Shown here: piece by piece, positions 1 to 8,200 of the stretch | Layout of the letters: each line of letters begins with the position of its first letter | How positions within the stretch are numbered: position 1 is the stretch's first letter | Source of the DNA: Parvularcula sp. LCG005 | GTDB lineage: Bacteria > Pseudomonadota > Alphaproteobacteria > Caulobacterales > Parvularculaceae | Direction of reading: 5' to 3' | NCBI RefSeq assembly: GCF_032930845.1 | Contig: NZ_CP136758.1 | Span: 2,681,001 to 2,745,000 of the forward strand | DNA length: 64,000 bases | Notes under the pieces: generated by a model | Seen by the model: the letters and a program-made list of their open reading frames with translations, nothing else | What the model was told of the DNA's origin: nothing | The model's database searches: none | Translations under genes and position numbers: made by a program

Positions 1-565
1 GTTTCACAATGTCGTCCATGGTTGCAACATTGTTGCTCGTTTGAAGCTGTCCCATCACCGGGTCAGCACTGTCGTTTGTCTCAAGCGTTGCCGACATGTC
101 TTGCTTCGGCATCGGATCGCCGATACGACGGCGCAACTCGATCTCCCGCTCGGCGAGTTCCGTTTGCCATTGACGGAGTGTGGCTTCGACTTCTTGCAGG
201 CGAGCCACCTGCGGCGGATTATCGCTAACTGTTGCACGTAAATCGGCAAGGTCACCAAACGCTTTATTCGCACCCGACTTGTACGGGTCGAGGAAGCTTT
301 CTTCGCCCGCCAGCAGGTAGCCACGCAAACCGGTTTCCATGTCCACCGCTGAGGCGACAATAGCATCCGCTTTACTCAGAACCTTCTGTGTGTGGTCTAC
401 CCAACCTTGCGTGCGATGCATCTTCGCCAAATTGATTTCAGCAACCGCGCCGATAATCAGCATAAGAACGAGTGGTACCGCCGCGCTGAACAGCACTTTC
501 GGCCTCGTATTGAAGTTGGAAATAGAAAAGCGACGAGGAGCAGGTGACGAAGGGGTCAGTGACAT
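1..565 (-). CDS. CHASE3-type methyl-accepting chemotaxis protein, N-terminal part (runs off the window)
   Basis: The minus strand is open from an ATG at 565 to the window edge (188 codons). The start has an AGGA eight bases upstream. The product has a short basic N-terminus, one hydrophobic segment at about residues 25-47, and then a periplasmic domain with the CHASE3 hallmark VDMETGLRGYLLAGEESFLD, which is preceded by a helix with AKMHRTQGWVDHTQKVL. CHASE3 domains are helical sensor modules of chemoreceptors and sensor kinases. The methyl-accepting or kinase output domain lies outside the window, so a chemoreceptor is likely but a histidine kinase or diguanylate cyclase remains possible. It is transcribed away from the island. 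Whether it is chromosomal or left from an older insertion cannot be decided here. Confidence 0.75.
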   Translation of the reverse strand, partial: MSLTPSSPAPRRFSISNFNTRPKVLFSAAVPLVLMLIIGAVAEINLAKMHRTQGWVDHTQKVLSKADAIVASAVDMETGLRGYLLAGEESFLDPYKSGANKAFGDLADLRATVSDNPPQVARLQEVEATLRQWQTELAEREIELRRRIGDPMPKQDMSATLETNDSADPVMGQLQTSNNVATMDDIVK

Positions 566-882
566 TGGATACGATCCTACCAAGGAGATCGAAACCTAAT
601 ACGCGGCAATTCTTTAAAGATCGTGATTACAGAAAATTCTGCCGAAACTGTTCAGGACAATTCGAAAAAATGTATAACAAAAGATGATTGAATTTCGGAT
701 AATTATTTCAGTGACAAAACCTTGAAGCGTCGCGCCGCACGACACCCAAAATGAACCAATCGTTCCCGCGCGACTTAAGAATGGGCTCAGCGAGTGAGTA
801 GGCACGATGAACACGTCGGCGTTCCCCGCCCATGACCGCGCCTGCGTTCGTCATCGGTGCGCCCACTCGATCCGATCGCGAC
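566..882. other. AT-rich intergenic stretch between the chemoreceptor gene and att1
   Basis: I see no convincing gene here. The only open frame, 614-814 on the minus strand, has no ribosome binding site and no recognisable composition. The part next to 565 should hold the promoter of the chemoreceptor gene. From about 845 the sequence matches the flanks of the att copies at 4649 and 23479 (starting near GTGCGCCCACTCGATC), so the tail of this stretch is already the integrase-side end of a lost element. Confidence 0.5.
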
Positions 883-1054
883 CCTTAACGCATGACCTTA
901 GCAGCGGCAAAAATAGTAATAAAAACAAGGAATGGCGGAGAGAGAGGGACGCTAAGCACCGGCGCAGCACATCAGCCCCAAGATATTGAATATGCTAATA
1001 TTTTTAAACTGCGGCGCGCATTGAGAGAGCGGGAACCTTAACAGAGATCTTAAC
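883..1054. other. Attachment site att1 with both arms
   Basis: The core TGGCGGAGAGAGAGGGA (933-949) is identical to the 3' end of the tRNA-Ser gene at 42007-42023. On the left are degenerate arm repeats CCTTAAC (883-889) and CCTTAG (896-901), 13 bp apart, the last ending 32 bp before the core. On the right are CCTTAAC (1036-1042) and TCTTAAC (1048-1054), 12 bp apart, starting 87 bp after the core. The same geometry recurs at the other island copies. No integrase is attached on the left, so this is a remnant junction of an element that has lost its integrase. Confidence 0.75.
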
Positions 1055-1182
1055 AAAAATGCCGCTGCAGAACTGTGTCGACGAGGTGACTTTTCTGGAC
1101 AGTCAACTTCCCCCGCTCCGGATACGGAAGGCTTTCAGAACCCTAGGTGTCCGTCCCAGCGCGACCATTGCCGTCGTCAAAT

Positions 1183-1327
1183 AGTTCGAGACGTCATTGG
1201 CATAGGCCATTCCGCAATCATTGGTCATGTTCCCACGACCATCATACGCATTCGGGTACCGCCGGTCTCCAACAGCTGGTTCGGGCCGTTAGCGGTGTAG
1301 GTCTCTGACACCGCGCCCAGCTCATCG
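1183..1327 (-). pseudogene. RHS gene scrap
   Basis: The DNA closely matches part of the RHS genes at about 2590-2730 and 25760-25890, including the segment read elsewhere as TANGLNQLLKTGGTQMTYDGRGNMTNDGG. It carries indels and has no usable start. It is a decayed fragment of an RHS C-terminal core. It lies between the right arm of att1 and the next small gene, which suggests an earlier RHS end was overwritten. Confidence 0.65.
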
Positions 1328-1355
1328 CAAAAGCACACGCTGAATTTTAATGCTT

Positions 1356-1529
1356 CTATCTCCCAGTCTCTTTCAAATAACGAAGATAAGTCAAGCCTGA
1401 CGAAATACCAGCGGCACCGATGGCAAAAATTGACAACGCTTTATTGTCAAAACCTACCGAATAGGTAGCGATCGATATGAAAAGGAAAGTACAGCAAAAT
1501 CCAAATCCGATCATCTTCGATTTTCGCAT
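1356..1529 (-). CDS. Small two-helix membrane protein, putative immunity partner of the RHS end
   Basis: A 57-codon gene reads from ATG at 1529 to TAG at 1356. GGAG lies five bases before the ATG (TGGAGACAATATG). The product starts MRKSKMIGFGFCC and has hydrophobic stretches at about residues 7-25 and 31-46. It begins 11 bp after the stop of the RHS end at 1541, the usual place for an immunity gene of a polymorphic toxin. Four other RHS ends in the window are also followed at once by a small membrane protein, which supports the role. The sequence itself matches no family I can name. Confidence 0.6.
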   Translation of the reverse strand: MRKSKMIGFGFCCTFLFISIATYSVGFDNKALSIFAIGAAGISSGLTYLRYLKETGR

Positions 1530-1540
1530 ATTGTCTCCAT

Positions 1541-2785
1541 TTAGCGTTCAGCGCAATTTAACTGGTCGTATTCCATCTGGGTGGCCACCCCAACAACAGT
1601 GACGGCTCCACTCACTACCAAAGAAGCTCTCAACGCCAACTTTGACGCCCCCCTAACGACAGTCGTCCTCCAGCCTTCCTCGGTTGATATGCCCCAGGCC
1701 GCTCCACCCACGTAAGTAAAGATTCTCATCGTTTCAGCCATCGCCTCGCACTTCTCCTCGAGACTGAGCGGATGCTCACGGCTACAAATTCTAATCGCTG
1801 CTCCAGTTTTACCAGCGCATGCTTCTTTTCGGCTCGTTCTCTCACCATTTTGCTGACGTTGGCTTTGCCCTTCTTGATGCGTCGGCTCCGGCACATCCGG
1901 CCTAAAGGCTTCTTGTGCATCCCACCAAGCATCAAATTGGTCATCTGACGAACGGCTGTATCCACCACGGCCACAGCCACTGCCGCCGCAATCGACGACC
2001 ATCACATCATCAATCTCTTCCTCTGGGAAGAAATTTTGGAACAGCCCACTCGGGTCCCTGCCATTCACCGGGTCGCCGCCGACATAGGCGTACATGTGCA
2101 GGCCATCGCCATAGCCGATGGGATCGGTCTGCATGAACCGGCCAATGCCAGGGTGATAGGCCCGTGCCTTGTAGTGATAGAGGCCAGCCGTCTTCAGATA
2201 GATTTGGCCTGTATACTGAAAGCGCGTTGAGTTGGTGGACGACGGATCTCCATAATCGTCATATTTGTTCCGGGCCACATAGCCGCCGCTATTGTTCGTG
2301 ACCATGATGATGGAGCCGCGTTCATCCGCGCTCATATAGCGCCGCGTAGAGCTGCTCATGCTCGCGCCATTGTACCAGACAATCGGCTCATCCACGCCCG
2401 GGCCATGGACATAGCGCGCGATGATTGTACCTGAGCTGTTATACTCAGCGATGATATCTGCGCCATCATAGAGGAAGCGGCTGTCAATTGCAGTGCCACC
2501 GCCAATAGGCGTCCCCTGCTCCCGATATAAGCGCCCCTCAGGATCGTAGGTGTATGTCCCCGCGCCATTATTCGCGGTCTTCAGATGATTGTAGACGTCA
2601 TAGGTATACGCCGTCCCCCCGTCATTGGTCATGTTCCCACGACCATCATAGGTCATCTGGGTACCGCCGGTCTTCAGCAGCTGGTTCAGCCCGTTGGCTG
2701 TGTAGGTCTCTGACACCGCGCCCAACGCATCGTAATAGCCGCTATTGGTCTGGGACTTCGACGTGATCTGGCTGAAGGCGCCCAA
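1541..2785 (-). CDS. Orphan RHS C-terminal module (core end plus variable toxin region)
   Basis: The first 245 residues are almost the same as the corresponding part of the full RHS protein at 24609-28712. They include YD-type repeats, the motif GRFMQTDPIGYGDGL and the closing RDPSGL that marks the end of the RHS cage. About 165 unique residues follow, with a predicted hydrophobic helix near the C-terminus. The frame opens abruptly at about 2780, where similarity to the full-length gene stops, and there is no signal peptide or convincing ribosome binding site. It is therefore an orphan rhs-CT, normally silent unless recombined onto a full RHS gene. The toxic activity is unknown. Confidence 0.7.
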   Translation of the reverse strand: MGAFSQITSKSQTNSGYYDALGAVSETYTANGLNQLLKTGGTQMTYDGRGNMTNDGGTAYTYDVYNHLKTANNGAGTYTYDPEGRLYREQGTPIGGGTAIDSRFLYDGADIIAEYNSSGTIIARYVHGPGVDEPIVWYNGASMSSSTRRYMSADERGSIIMVTNNSGGYVARNKYDDYGDPSSTNSTRFQYTGQIYLKTAGLYHYKARAYHPGIGRFMQTDPIGYGDGLHMYAYVGGDPVNGRDPSGLFQNFFPEEEIDDVMVVDCGGSGCGRGGYSRSSDDQFDAWWDAQEAFRPDVPEPTHQEGQSQRQQNGERTSRKEACAGKTGAAIRICSREHPLSLEEKCEAMAETMRIFTYVGGAAWGISTEEGWRTTVVRGASKLALRASLVVSGAVTVVGVATQMEYDQLNCAER

Positions 2786-2836
2786 AGCGAAATCTCGGCC
2801 ACGACAAGCGATCCATAAAAGGACGAGGCGAAGCTT

Positions 2837-3439
2837 TTAACCGCCTTTGCACGAATTACAGCTCCAATCATCTAATAGTTTCTGAGTCAAGGCATGCATT
2901 TCGAACAATTTTTTTTGCTGCCCGTCTCTAAATCCAACTTCGTAAATGAGATTTTTATATCTCCATATTGAACTACACATACCTTCTGCTTTGGCATCCC
3001 CCATTGCAAAACAAGACGCCACAACAATACCGTCAGAGTCCTCATACACCCATCTTGTTGCAGCGTTCTCCGGATGCCTTTCCTGAAGGCCATTAGGATA
3101 TTTTCCTGGAATGTCAGAGGCATAACTGGAGGTTGCCGCACAGGCTGTCTCAAGCTGGTTAGTGGTGGGTGGCGTTGAAGGCTTACACGTCCGATCCGCT
3201 ATATATACCGAAACCAGATGCTTTTCTGAACCATCAAGATAGGTGGGAAGATAAAAATGAAAGGTCTCCACACCAAAAACCTCACCCAATAAACCTCCAG
3301 GAAGAAGCAGATGCCTTTTTGGAATAATAAAATAGTTTCCTTCGATTCGTACGGTTCGACTTTTTTTCAACAAATCAAGACCTAGAAAAGAAGCGGCGAT
3401 TACCAAAAAAATCATGAAGATTAAGCGACGAACTTTCAT
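2837..3439 (-). CDS. Membrane-anchored protein coupled to an RHS toxin end, putative immunity protein
   Basis: I place the start at ATG 3439 (MKVRRLIFMIF) because it overlaps the stop of the preceding RHS end by four bases (ATGA), a standard sign of translational coupling. The longer frame from 3454 lacks this logic. The 200-residue product has one N-terminal hydrophobic segment (about residues 5-22) and a soluble remainder with several cysteines (for example SCFAMGDAKAEGMCSS and the C-terminal CNSC), so it is probably anchored in the membrane and faces the periplasm. I do not recognise the family. Its position makes immunity against the toxin at 3436-4100 the most likely role. Confidence 0.55.
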   Translation of the reverse strand: MKVRRLIFMIFLVIAASFLGLDLLKKSRTVRIEGNYFIIPKRHLLLPGGLLGEVFGVETFHFYLPTYLDGSEKHLVSVYIADRTCKPSTPPTTNQLETACAATSSYASDIPGKYPNGLQERHPENAATRWVYEDSDGIVVASCFAMGDAKAEGMCSSIWRYKNLIYEVGFRDGQQKKLFEMHALTQKLLDDWSCNSCKGG

Positions 3440-4558
3440 TTGCATCCCAACCATATTTTCTGCGTAAGAAATGCCTCAAACGATGTCCCGCTGTAGGGTG
3501 AGCCTCCGAAAGCAAAATGCGGCAACCCATGCGCATCGAAAACCCTGTAGTGATACCGCGCAATTTGCCCTGCAGACGGATTGCCAAATTCCTTTACAGC
3601 GTCCACGTGAGCGCGCATTAACTCGACGCTTATTTGTTCGATTTCATCCGTATAGCTTATATTTCGGCTCATTGCCGGATGTAAAATATCTCGCCGAAGT
3701 AGGTGGCTTGCAAGGCTAAAATTTGCCACTTTCCCCCTAATCCCCTCGTTATTGACAATCTGCATTGCAACACGCGCCATAGGATCGTTTCGATCAAATC
3801 TGGATGAGTAGAACGGCTGCCTATCGCCGTTATCGCTTGCCACTTGTTCCTGGTCAGAAATTGGTGGCGACTTACACTCTTCACGCGGAGACCAACGGTG
3901 TTGTGGAGTTGGGGTATAGAATACCCCCGGCGTCATATGCTGGAACTTTGGACCCTCATCCGGAACATCCGCACAATCTCTACGTGATCCACTTCCCGAC
4001 CCACCAGACGTGGACCACGAGCCGGTGGTATTGCTATTGTTATAACTGTAGTAGACGTCCCAACACTCTTGCTGCAACCCACTCGGGTCCCTGCGATTCA
4101 CCGGGTCACCGCCGACATAGGCGTACATGTTCAGCCCATCGCCATAGCCGATGGGGTCCGCCTGCAGGAACCGGCGGGTGAGCCGAGCCGCCACCGGTTC
4201 GAGGCGACGGCGAACGGGTGATAGGCCCGCGCATTGTAGTGATAGAGGCCCGCCGCCTTCAGATAGATTTGGCCCGTATACTGAAAGCGTGTTGAGTTGG
4301 TGGAGGACGGATCCCCATAAACGTCATATTTGTTCCGGGCCACATAGCCGCCGCTATTGTTCGTCGACGAATATATTTCACCGAACGGCGTTTGAATTTC
4401 GGTCTGAACCACAGCCCCATTCGCGCTTTGGTGCGCGACGGGCGTGCCCAGATGATTTAAGACAGCATAGGTTGCCGTGCTATTTTCACCTTCGTCGACC
4501 AACACACCACCAGCGTGGATGTCGTCCGTCTTCTCGCCCCAAATGACCTCATTGCGAC
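3436..4558 (-). pseudogene. Orphan chimeric RHS C-terminal end, frame broken
   Basis: Similarity to RHS proteins starts without a start codon near 4558 and runs through a segment ending TPFGEIYSSTNNS that matches the element A RHS protein. It then switches to the element B RHS sequence (GGYVARNKYDVYGDPSSTN). At about 4165-4215 extra DNA of roughly 37 bp separates ARAYHP from the expected GRFLQTDPIGYG, so the core is split into two frames (4131-4505 and 3436-4194). The downstream frame keeps RRDPSGL and about 210 unique residues of toxin region ending at 3436. The unique region is intact and coupled to the gene at 3439. Toxin function is unknown. Confidence 0.65.
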
Positions 4559-4598
4559 TGTGTACGTTATCAGTGCGCCCACTCGATCCGATCGCGAC

Positions 4599-4771
4599 CC
4601 TTAACGCATGACCTAAGCAGCGGCAAAAATAGCATTAAAAACAAGAAATGGCGGAGAGAGAGGGACGCTAAGCATCGACGCCGCTCAACCACCGCAAGCC
4701 ACTGATTACTCAGCAACTATTTAAGCCGCAATCCGCCAGTGAAGGGTGCCAATCTTAACAGGGATCTTAAC
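4599..4771. other. Attachment site att2 with both arms
   Basis: The core copy of the tRNA-Ser 3' end lies at 4649-4665. Left arm repeats are CCTTAAC (4599-4605) and CCTAAGC (4612-4618), 13 bp apart. Right arm repeats are TCTTAAC at 4753-4759 and 4765-4771, 12 bp apart and starting 88 bp from the core. It is the junction between islet 1 and element A. The left flank from about 4562 is nearly the same as the flanks of att1 and att4 but differs from the integrase-bearing flanks of att3 and att5. Confidence 0.75.
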
Positions 4772-5059
4772 AAAAATGTCGCCGTAGAGCTGCGGCCGAC
4801 GTAACAGTAATACTGCCCTCACCAGCATCCCGTACCCCCCGCTAACATTGGATTGCCCAACGAGCTGACTGTCCGCTGTGCCGAAAAGTTTCGTGGTGCT
4901 CGCAGAAAAAAGTCTAAGAAACGCATCGCCTTATTGCTGCAGCTAAAAGATTGCAACAAACGCACGAGCATTCCAGTAGGGTCGAGCTGCAACAAAAAAG
5001 GCGCTTACCTTAATCTAACCATCCGCCGGCATTCTTGCGGAACGGTCTATATAAAAATC

Positions 5060-5212
5060 CTAGCTAAAGGCTAAGTCAAGCGAAAGTACCAATACAGCCA
5101 GCACAACAATTACCGCGAGCCAAATTCGCACCAAACTTCTATAGACGGGATCTTTTTGTGTTTCTTTCTGTTTTCTTTCCAATTTTTCAAAAATGTTTTC
5201 TCTTTTTACCAT
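5060..5212 (-). CDS. Small membrane protein following the element A RHS gene, putative immunity protein
   Basis: I choose ATG 5212 (MVKRENIFEKLERKQKE), giving 50 residues. The longer frame from 5386 lies mostly inside the RHS gene. The product has a charged N-terminal half and one strongly hydrophobic C-terminal helix (IWLAVIVVLAVLVLSLDLAF), so it is a tail-anchored-type membrane peptide. It starts 40 bp after the RHS stop. By position it is the candidate immunity gene, though the ribosome binding site is weak and the role is inferred only. Between it and the att2 arms (4772-5059) I see nothing convincing. Confidence 0.45.
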   Translation of the reverse strand: MVKRENIFEKLERKQKETQKDPVYRSLVRIWLAVIVVLAVLVLSLDLAFS

Positions 5213-5252
5213 AACACGACAGCGCACCTTGTTGGTTTGATGGTAGTTACTA

Positions 5253-8200
5253 TTAATTATCAGATGAGCATCCTCCCTGCGCTTCACTTCGGAGACACCC
5301 GCCGGTCCTACCTTTATTGCCCAACGAAAACCTCGTCCTGTCAGAGTCTTGACTAGGCGGTTTGTCAAACGCCTTGCCAAGACCACCGATGACTTTCGTG
5401 TATCCTACCATAGAACTTGCACCGGGAGTACCAACGTTAAATTGAAGCCCCTCTAGCCCATCAGCTTTTGTGTAGCCTGCACCAAAGAGGCCAAATAAAC
5501 CTTGCCCTCCTGTGGTAGAATAAGCGCCTTCGAAATTGGCGGGATCGCCTGAATAAGCCGCAAGAAAACTACCGAATCCATGTTCGCTGCCAATTCCATA
5601 TTCGACCGACGAAAATACTGCGATGCCCAATTCTTCGGCACCTTCTGTGGAGCCGATCGCGACACCCAAAGTAGTCTGAACAACACTTTTCCTCCCCCGT
5701 GCATCAGTAACCGTCCGAGACCAAGTGCCGCCGATCGCCATAGTGCCCGCCTTGACCGGTATATCACGATAAGTATTCTGAGCAGTCATATGCGCCGTCG
5801 TGTAGCCCCATGGACAATTTAGCTCAATGCACATGCCGGTTGGGTCTGTCGCATTCACTGGATCGTTCAACGTATAAGCATAGCGATTGAAATGGCCCGG
5901 CTTGTCTGGCGTGAACGCCACCGGATCATTGCTCAGGAAGCGGCCGATCACGGGGTCGTAATAGCGGGCCTGCATGTAAGTGAGGCCGGTGTCGGCATCG
6001 CGCACGTGGCCAGTAAAACCGACATCGCTACTGCTATTGTTCGTGGACGAATAGCTTTCGCCGAACGGCGTTTGAACTTCGGCCTGAACAACAGCCCCGC
6101 TCGCGCTTTGGTGCGCGACAGGCGTGCCCAGATGATTTAAGACAGCATAAGTTGGTGTGCTATTTTCAACTTCGGCGACCAACAAACCACCGGCGTGGAT
6201 GTAGTCCGTCTTTTCGCCCAAAGTTATATTGTCACGATGAATAAGCTGCCCGCTTTCGCCGTAGACAGAATATATTGTTTTGCCATTAACGATCTGCTTC
6301 ACTCGCTTCAGATTGCCGTCGTAGGTGTAAGCCCCACTCACTGCACCGCTTATCGCAACAGGCTGATTTGAAAAATCATAGGTGAACGCTAGATTACCAT
6401 CATTTGTAACGTTGCCTCGGTTATCGTAGCCGTAAGTGCGCCATCCGGACCCGGCTGCGGAGTCTTGGACTTGTGAGAGGCGATTTGTGGTCGACTGATA
6501 GTTTGCAGTGACAACACGCCCCCCAAGGGTCTTGCTGCGAAGATTGCCGACGGCGTCATATTTATAACCTCCAGCCCCCCAAGGACCGGCAGCGGTTAGC
6601 AACCGGCCGTGTCCATCATATGTAAATGTCCGATCCTGATCAGTTGCATTGTCATGATCAATTGATGTCACACGACCGTTCGCGTCGTAATAATAATACA
6701 TCCTGATAGCGCTCTGATAGTAAATCTGCATCAGAAGCTGGCGACCATTTTGTTGGTACCATACCTCTTTGCCGTTACCCATCGTCATTGTTTTGAAGGC
6801 AGCGTTTGGATGATATGTCAGGGCACTCGCATAGATAGTGCTAGCCACTTTTTGGGCCTTAGTCGGACGGCCGAATGCGTCGGGCGCAAACTCGACCACC
6901 TGACCTGTAGGATAGGTCATCGACTTTAGATGTTTTAAGCCGTTGTAATCGTAGCTGGTTTCATACGTCCTGCCATCGATGGTCAGTGTTTCTCGAGTCA
7001 ATTGATCGTTTGTATTGCGGATGTAACTCCAATTTGCGCCGCCTCGATTTATCGACGACGGATAACCGGTGTTGCTGTATGTTTTGGCGATATCAGGCGT
7101 AGAGCCCGGATAGTTTATATCTGTCACACGCCCCATCGCATCGTAACCAAGCACGACAGCGGACGCGCCTGGCAACGTCGTCAAACACGAGGTTCCGGGC
7201 GTCTGCCCCTCAGCGTACGAAGTGAGCTGGCCTGCACTGTCATATAAATAGGCAGTGTCGCCTGTCTCAGGGACAGAGTGACGACATAGCCTGAGCTTGG
7301 CGTCGTAGAAATAACTTTGAGTATAATCGACGGTATAGCCATTTTGGGTCCCGTATTGGCGCGCCGTTTTGAGATTGCCATAAACATCATATGTCATGGC
7401 TGTCTTTGTATTGAGTGGCTGCTCAATTAACGTGGGTTGCCCATCGTCGGGACTCGCGTAGCCTTTTCGCGTTGTTGTTGTTTGGTGGCCGACGGGGTCA
7501 GTCACACGCACCTTATTGCCCGTCAGGTAAGCATACGACGTTGTTCCGCCACCTGAAGCATTTTCTAAAACTCCAGTTACCCTGCCGAGACCATCGTATG
7601 AGGTCACATGCCCGATCGTCGGATTAGGATTGAAAGATGGAAGTGAGCTGAAAGATACTCTACCCAAGCCGTCGTAAGTTGTACGGCTGTAGGTCGTGTC
7701 ACCAGGCCCACTCAGCGCTTCACTCTTGACCATAGTTGGACGCATCATCGCGTCGTAGGATATTGTCTCGTCGAAATTATCCGTATGGAACTTTTGGTGG
7801 ATAACACCGGAGGAATTTACTCCGTATAAATACGACACACTGGTACTAGCGCCCAGCGGCGGGTTAATAAACGTAAGACGGCCAATATCATTATAATCGT
7901 AGAGCGTGGTCTTACCTCGAGCATTCGTCACTGACGTCATCCAGCCATTATCATCAATCACGCTGTAGACCTGGACGTTGTCGGGTCGTTTTATGCGCTG
8001 AGGCTGGCCTCGTTTGTAGTCGAAATAGGATGTCCGTCGGTTGAGCGCATCATCGACGATGCTTGGCAGGCCTGCTGCACTACCAGAAGTATAATATTGA
8101 TAAGTCGCCACCCGAACACCAAACTGGTCATGTGTCAGCTTACGTCCGACTCCATCATATTCAAAATCATCGAATAACTTGCCATTTCGAGTGACAGTAT

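Larger units (their letters stand above)
933..4665. mobile_element. Islet 1: att-bounded segment without integrase, carrying orphan RHS ends
   Basis: This 3.7-kb segment is bounded by direct copies of the 17-bp tRNA-Ser 3' end (att1 and att2). It contains an RHS scrap (1183-1327), an orphan RHS C-terminal module with a small membrane gene (1356-2785), and a second, frame-broken RHS end with its coupled partner (2837-4558). It has no integrase or core module. By analogy with cis-mobilisable elements it could still be moved by the integrase of element A or B, because its arms keep their spacing. It probably arose by deletion of larger elements. Confidence 0.65.

Noticed and set aside
614-814. 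Minus-strand frame of 66 codons upstream of the chemoreceptor
   Set aside because: It has no start signal and irregular composition, and it lies where the chemoreceptor promoter is expected.
933-949. Extra tRNA genes at the att copies
   Set aside because: Only the last 17 bases of tRNA-Ser are present at 933, 4649, 21137 and 23479; the remaining tRNA sequence is missing, so these are attachment cores.
4853-5074. Plus-strand frame of 73 codons rich in lysine and arginine near att2
   Set aside because: It has no ribosome binding site, a composition like non-coding DNA, and runs into the small minus-strand gene at 5060. There is no counterpart next to the other att sites.
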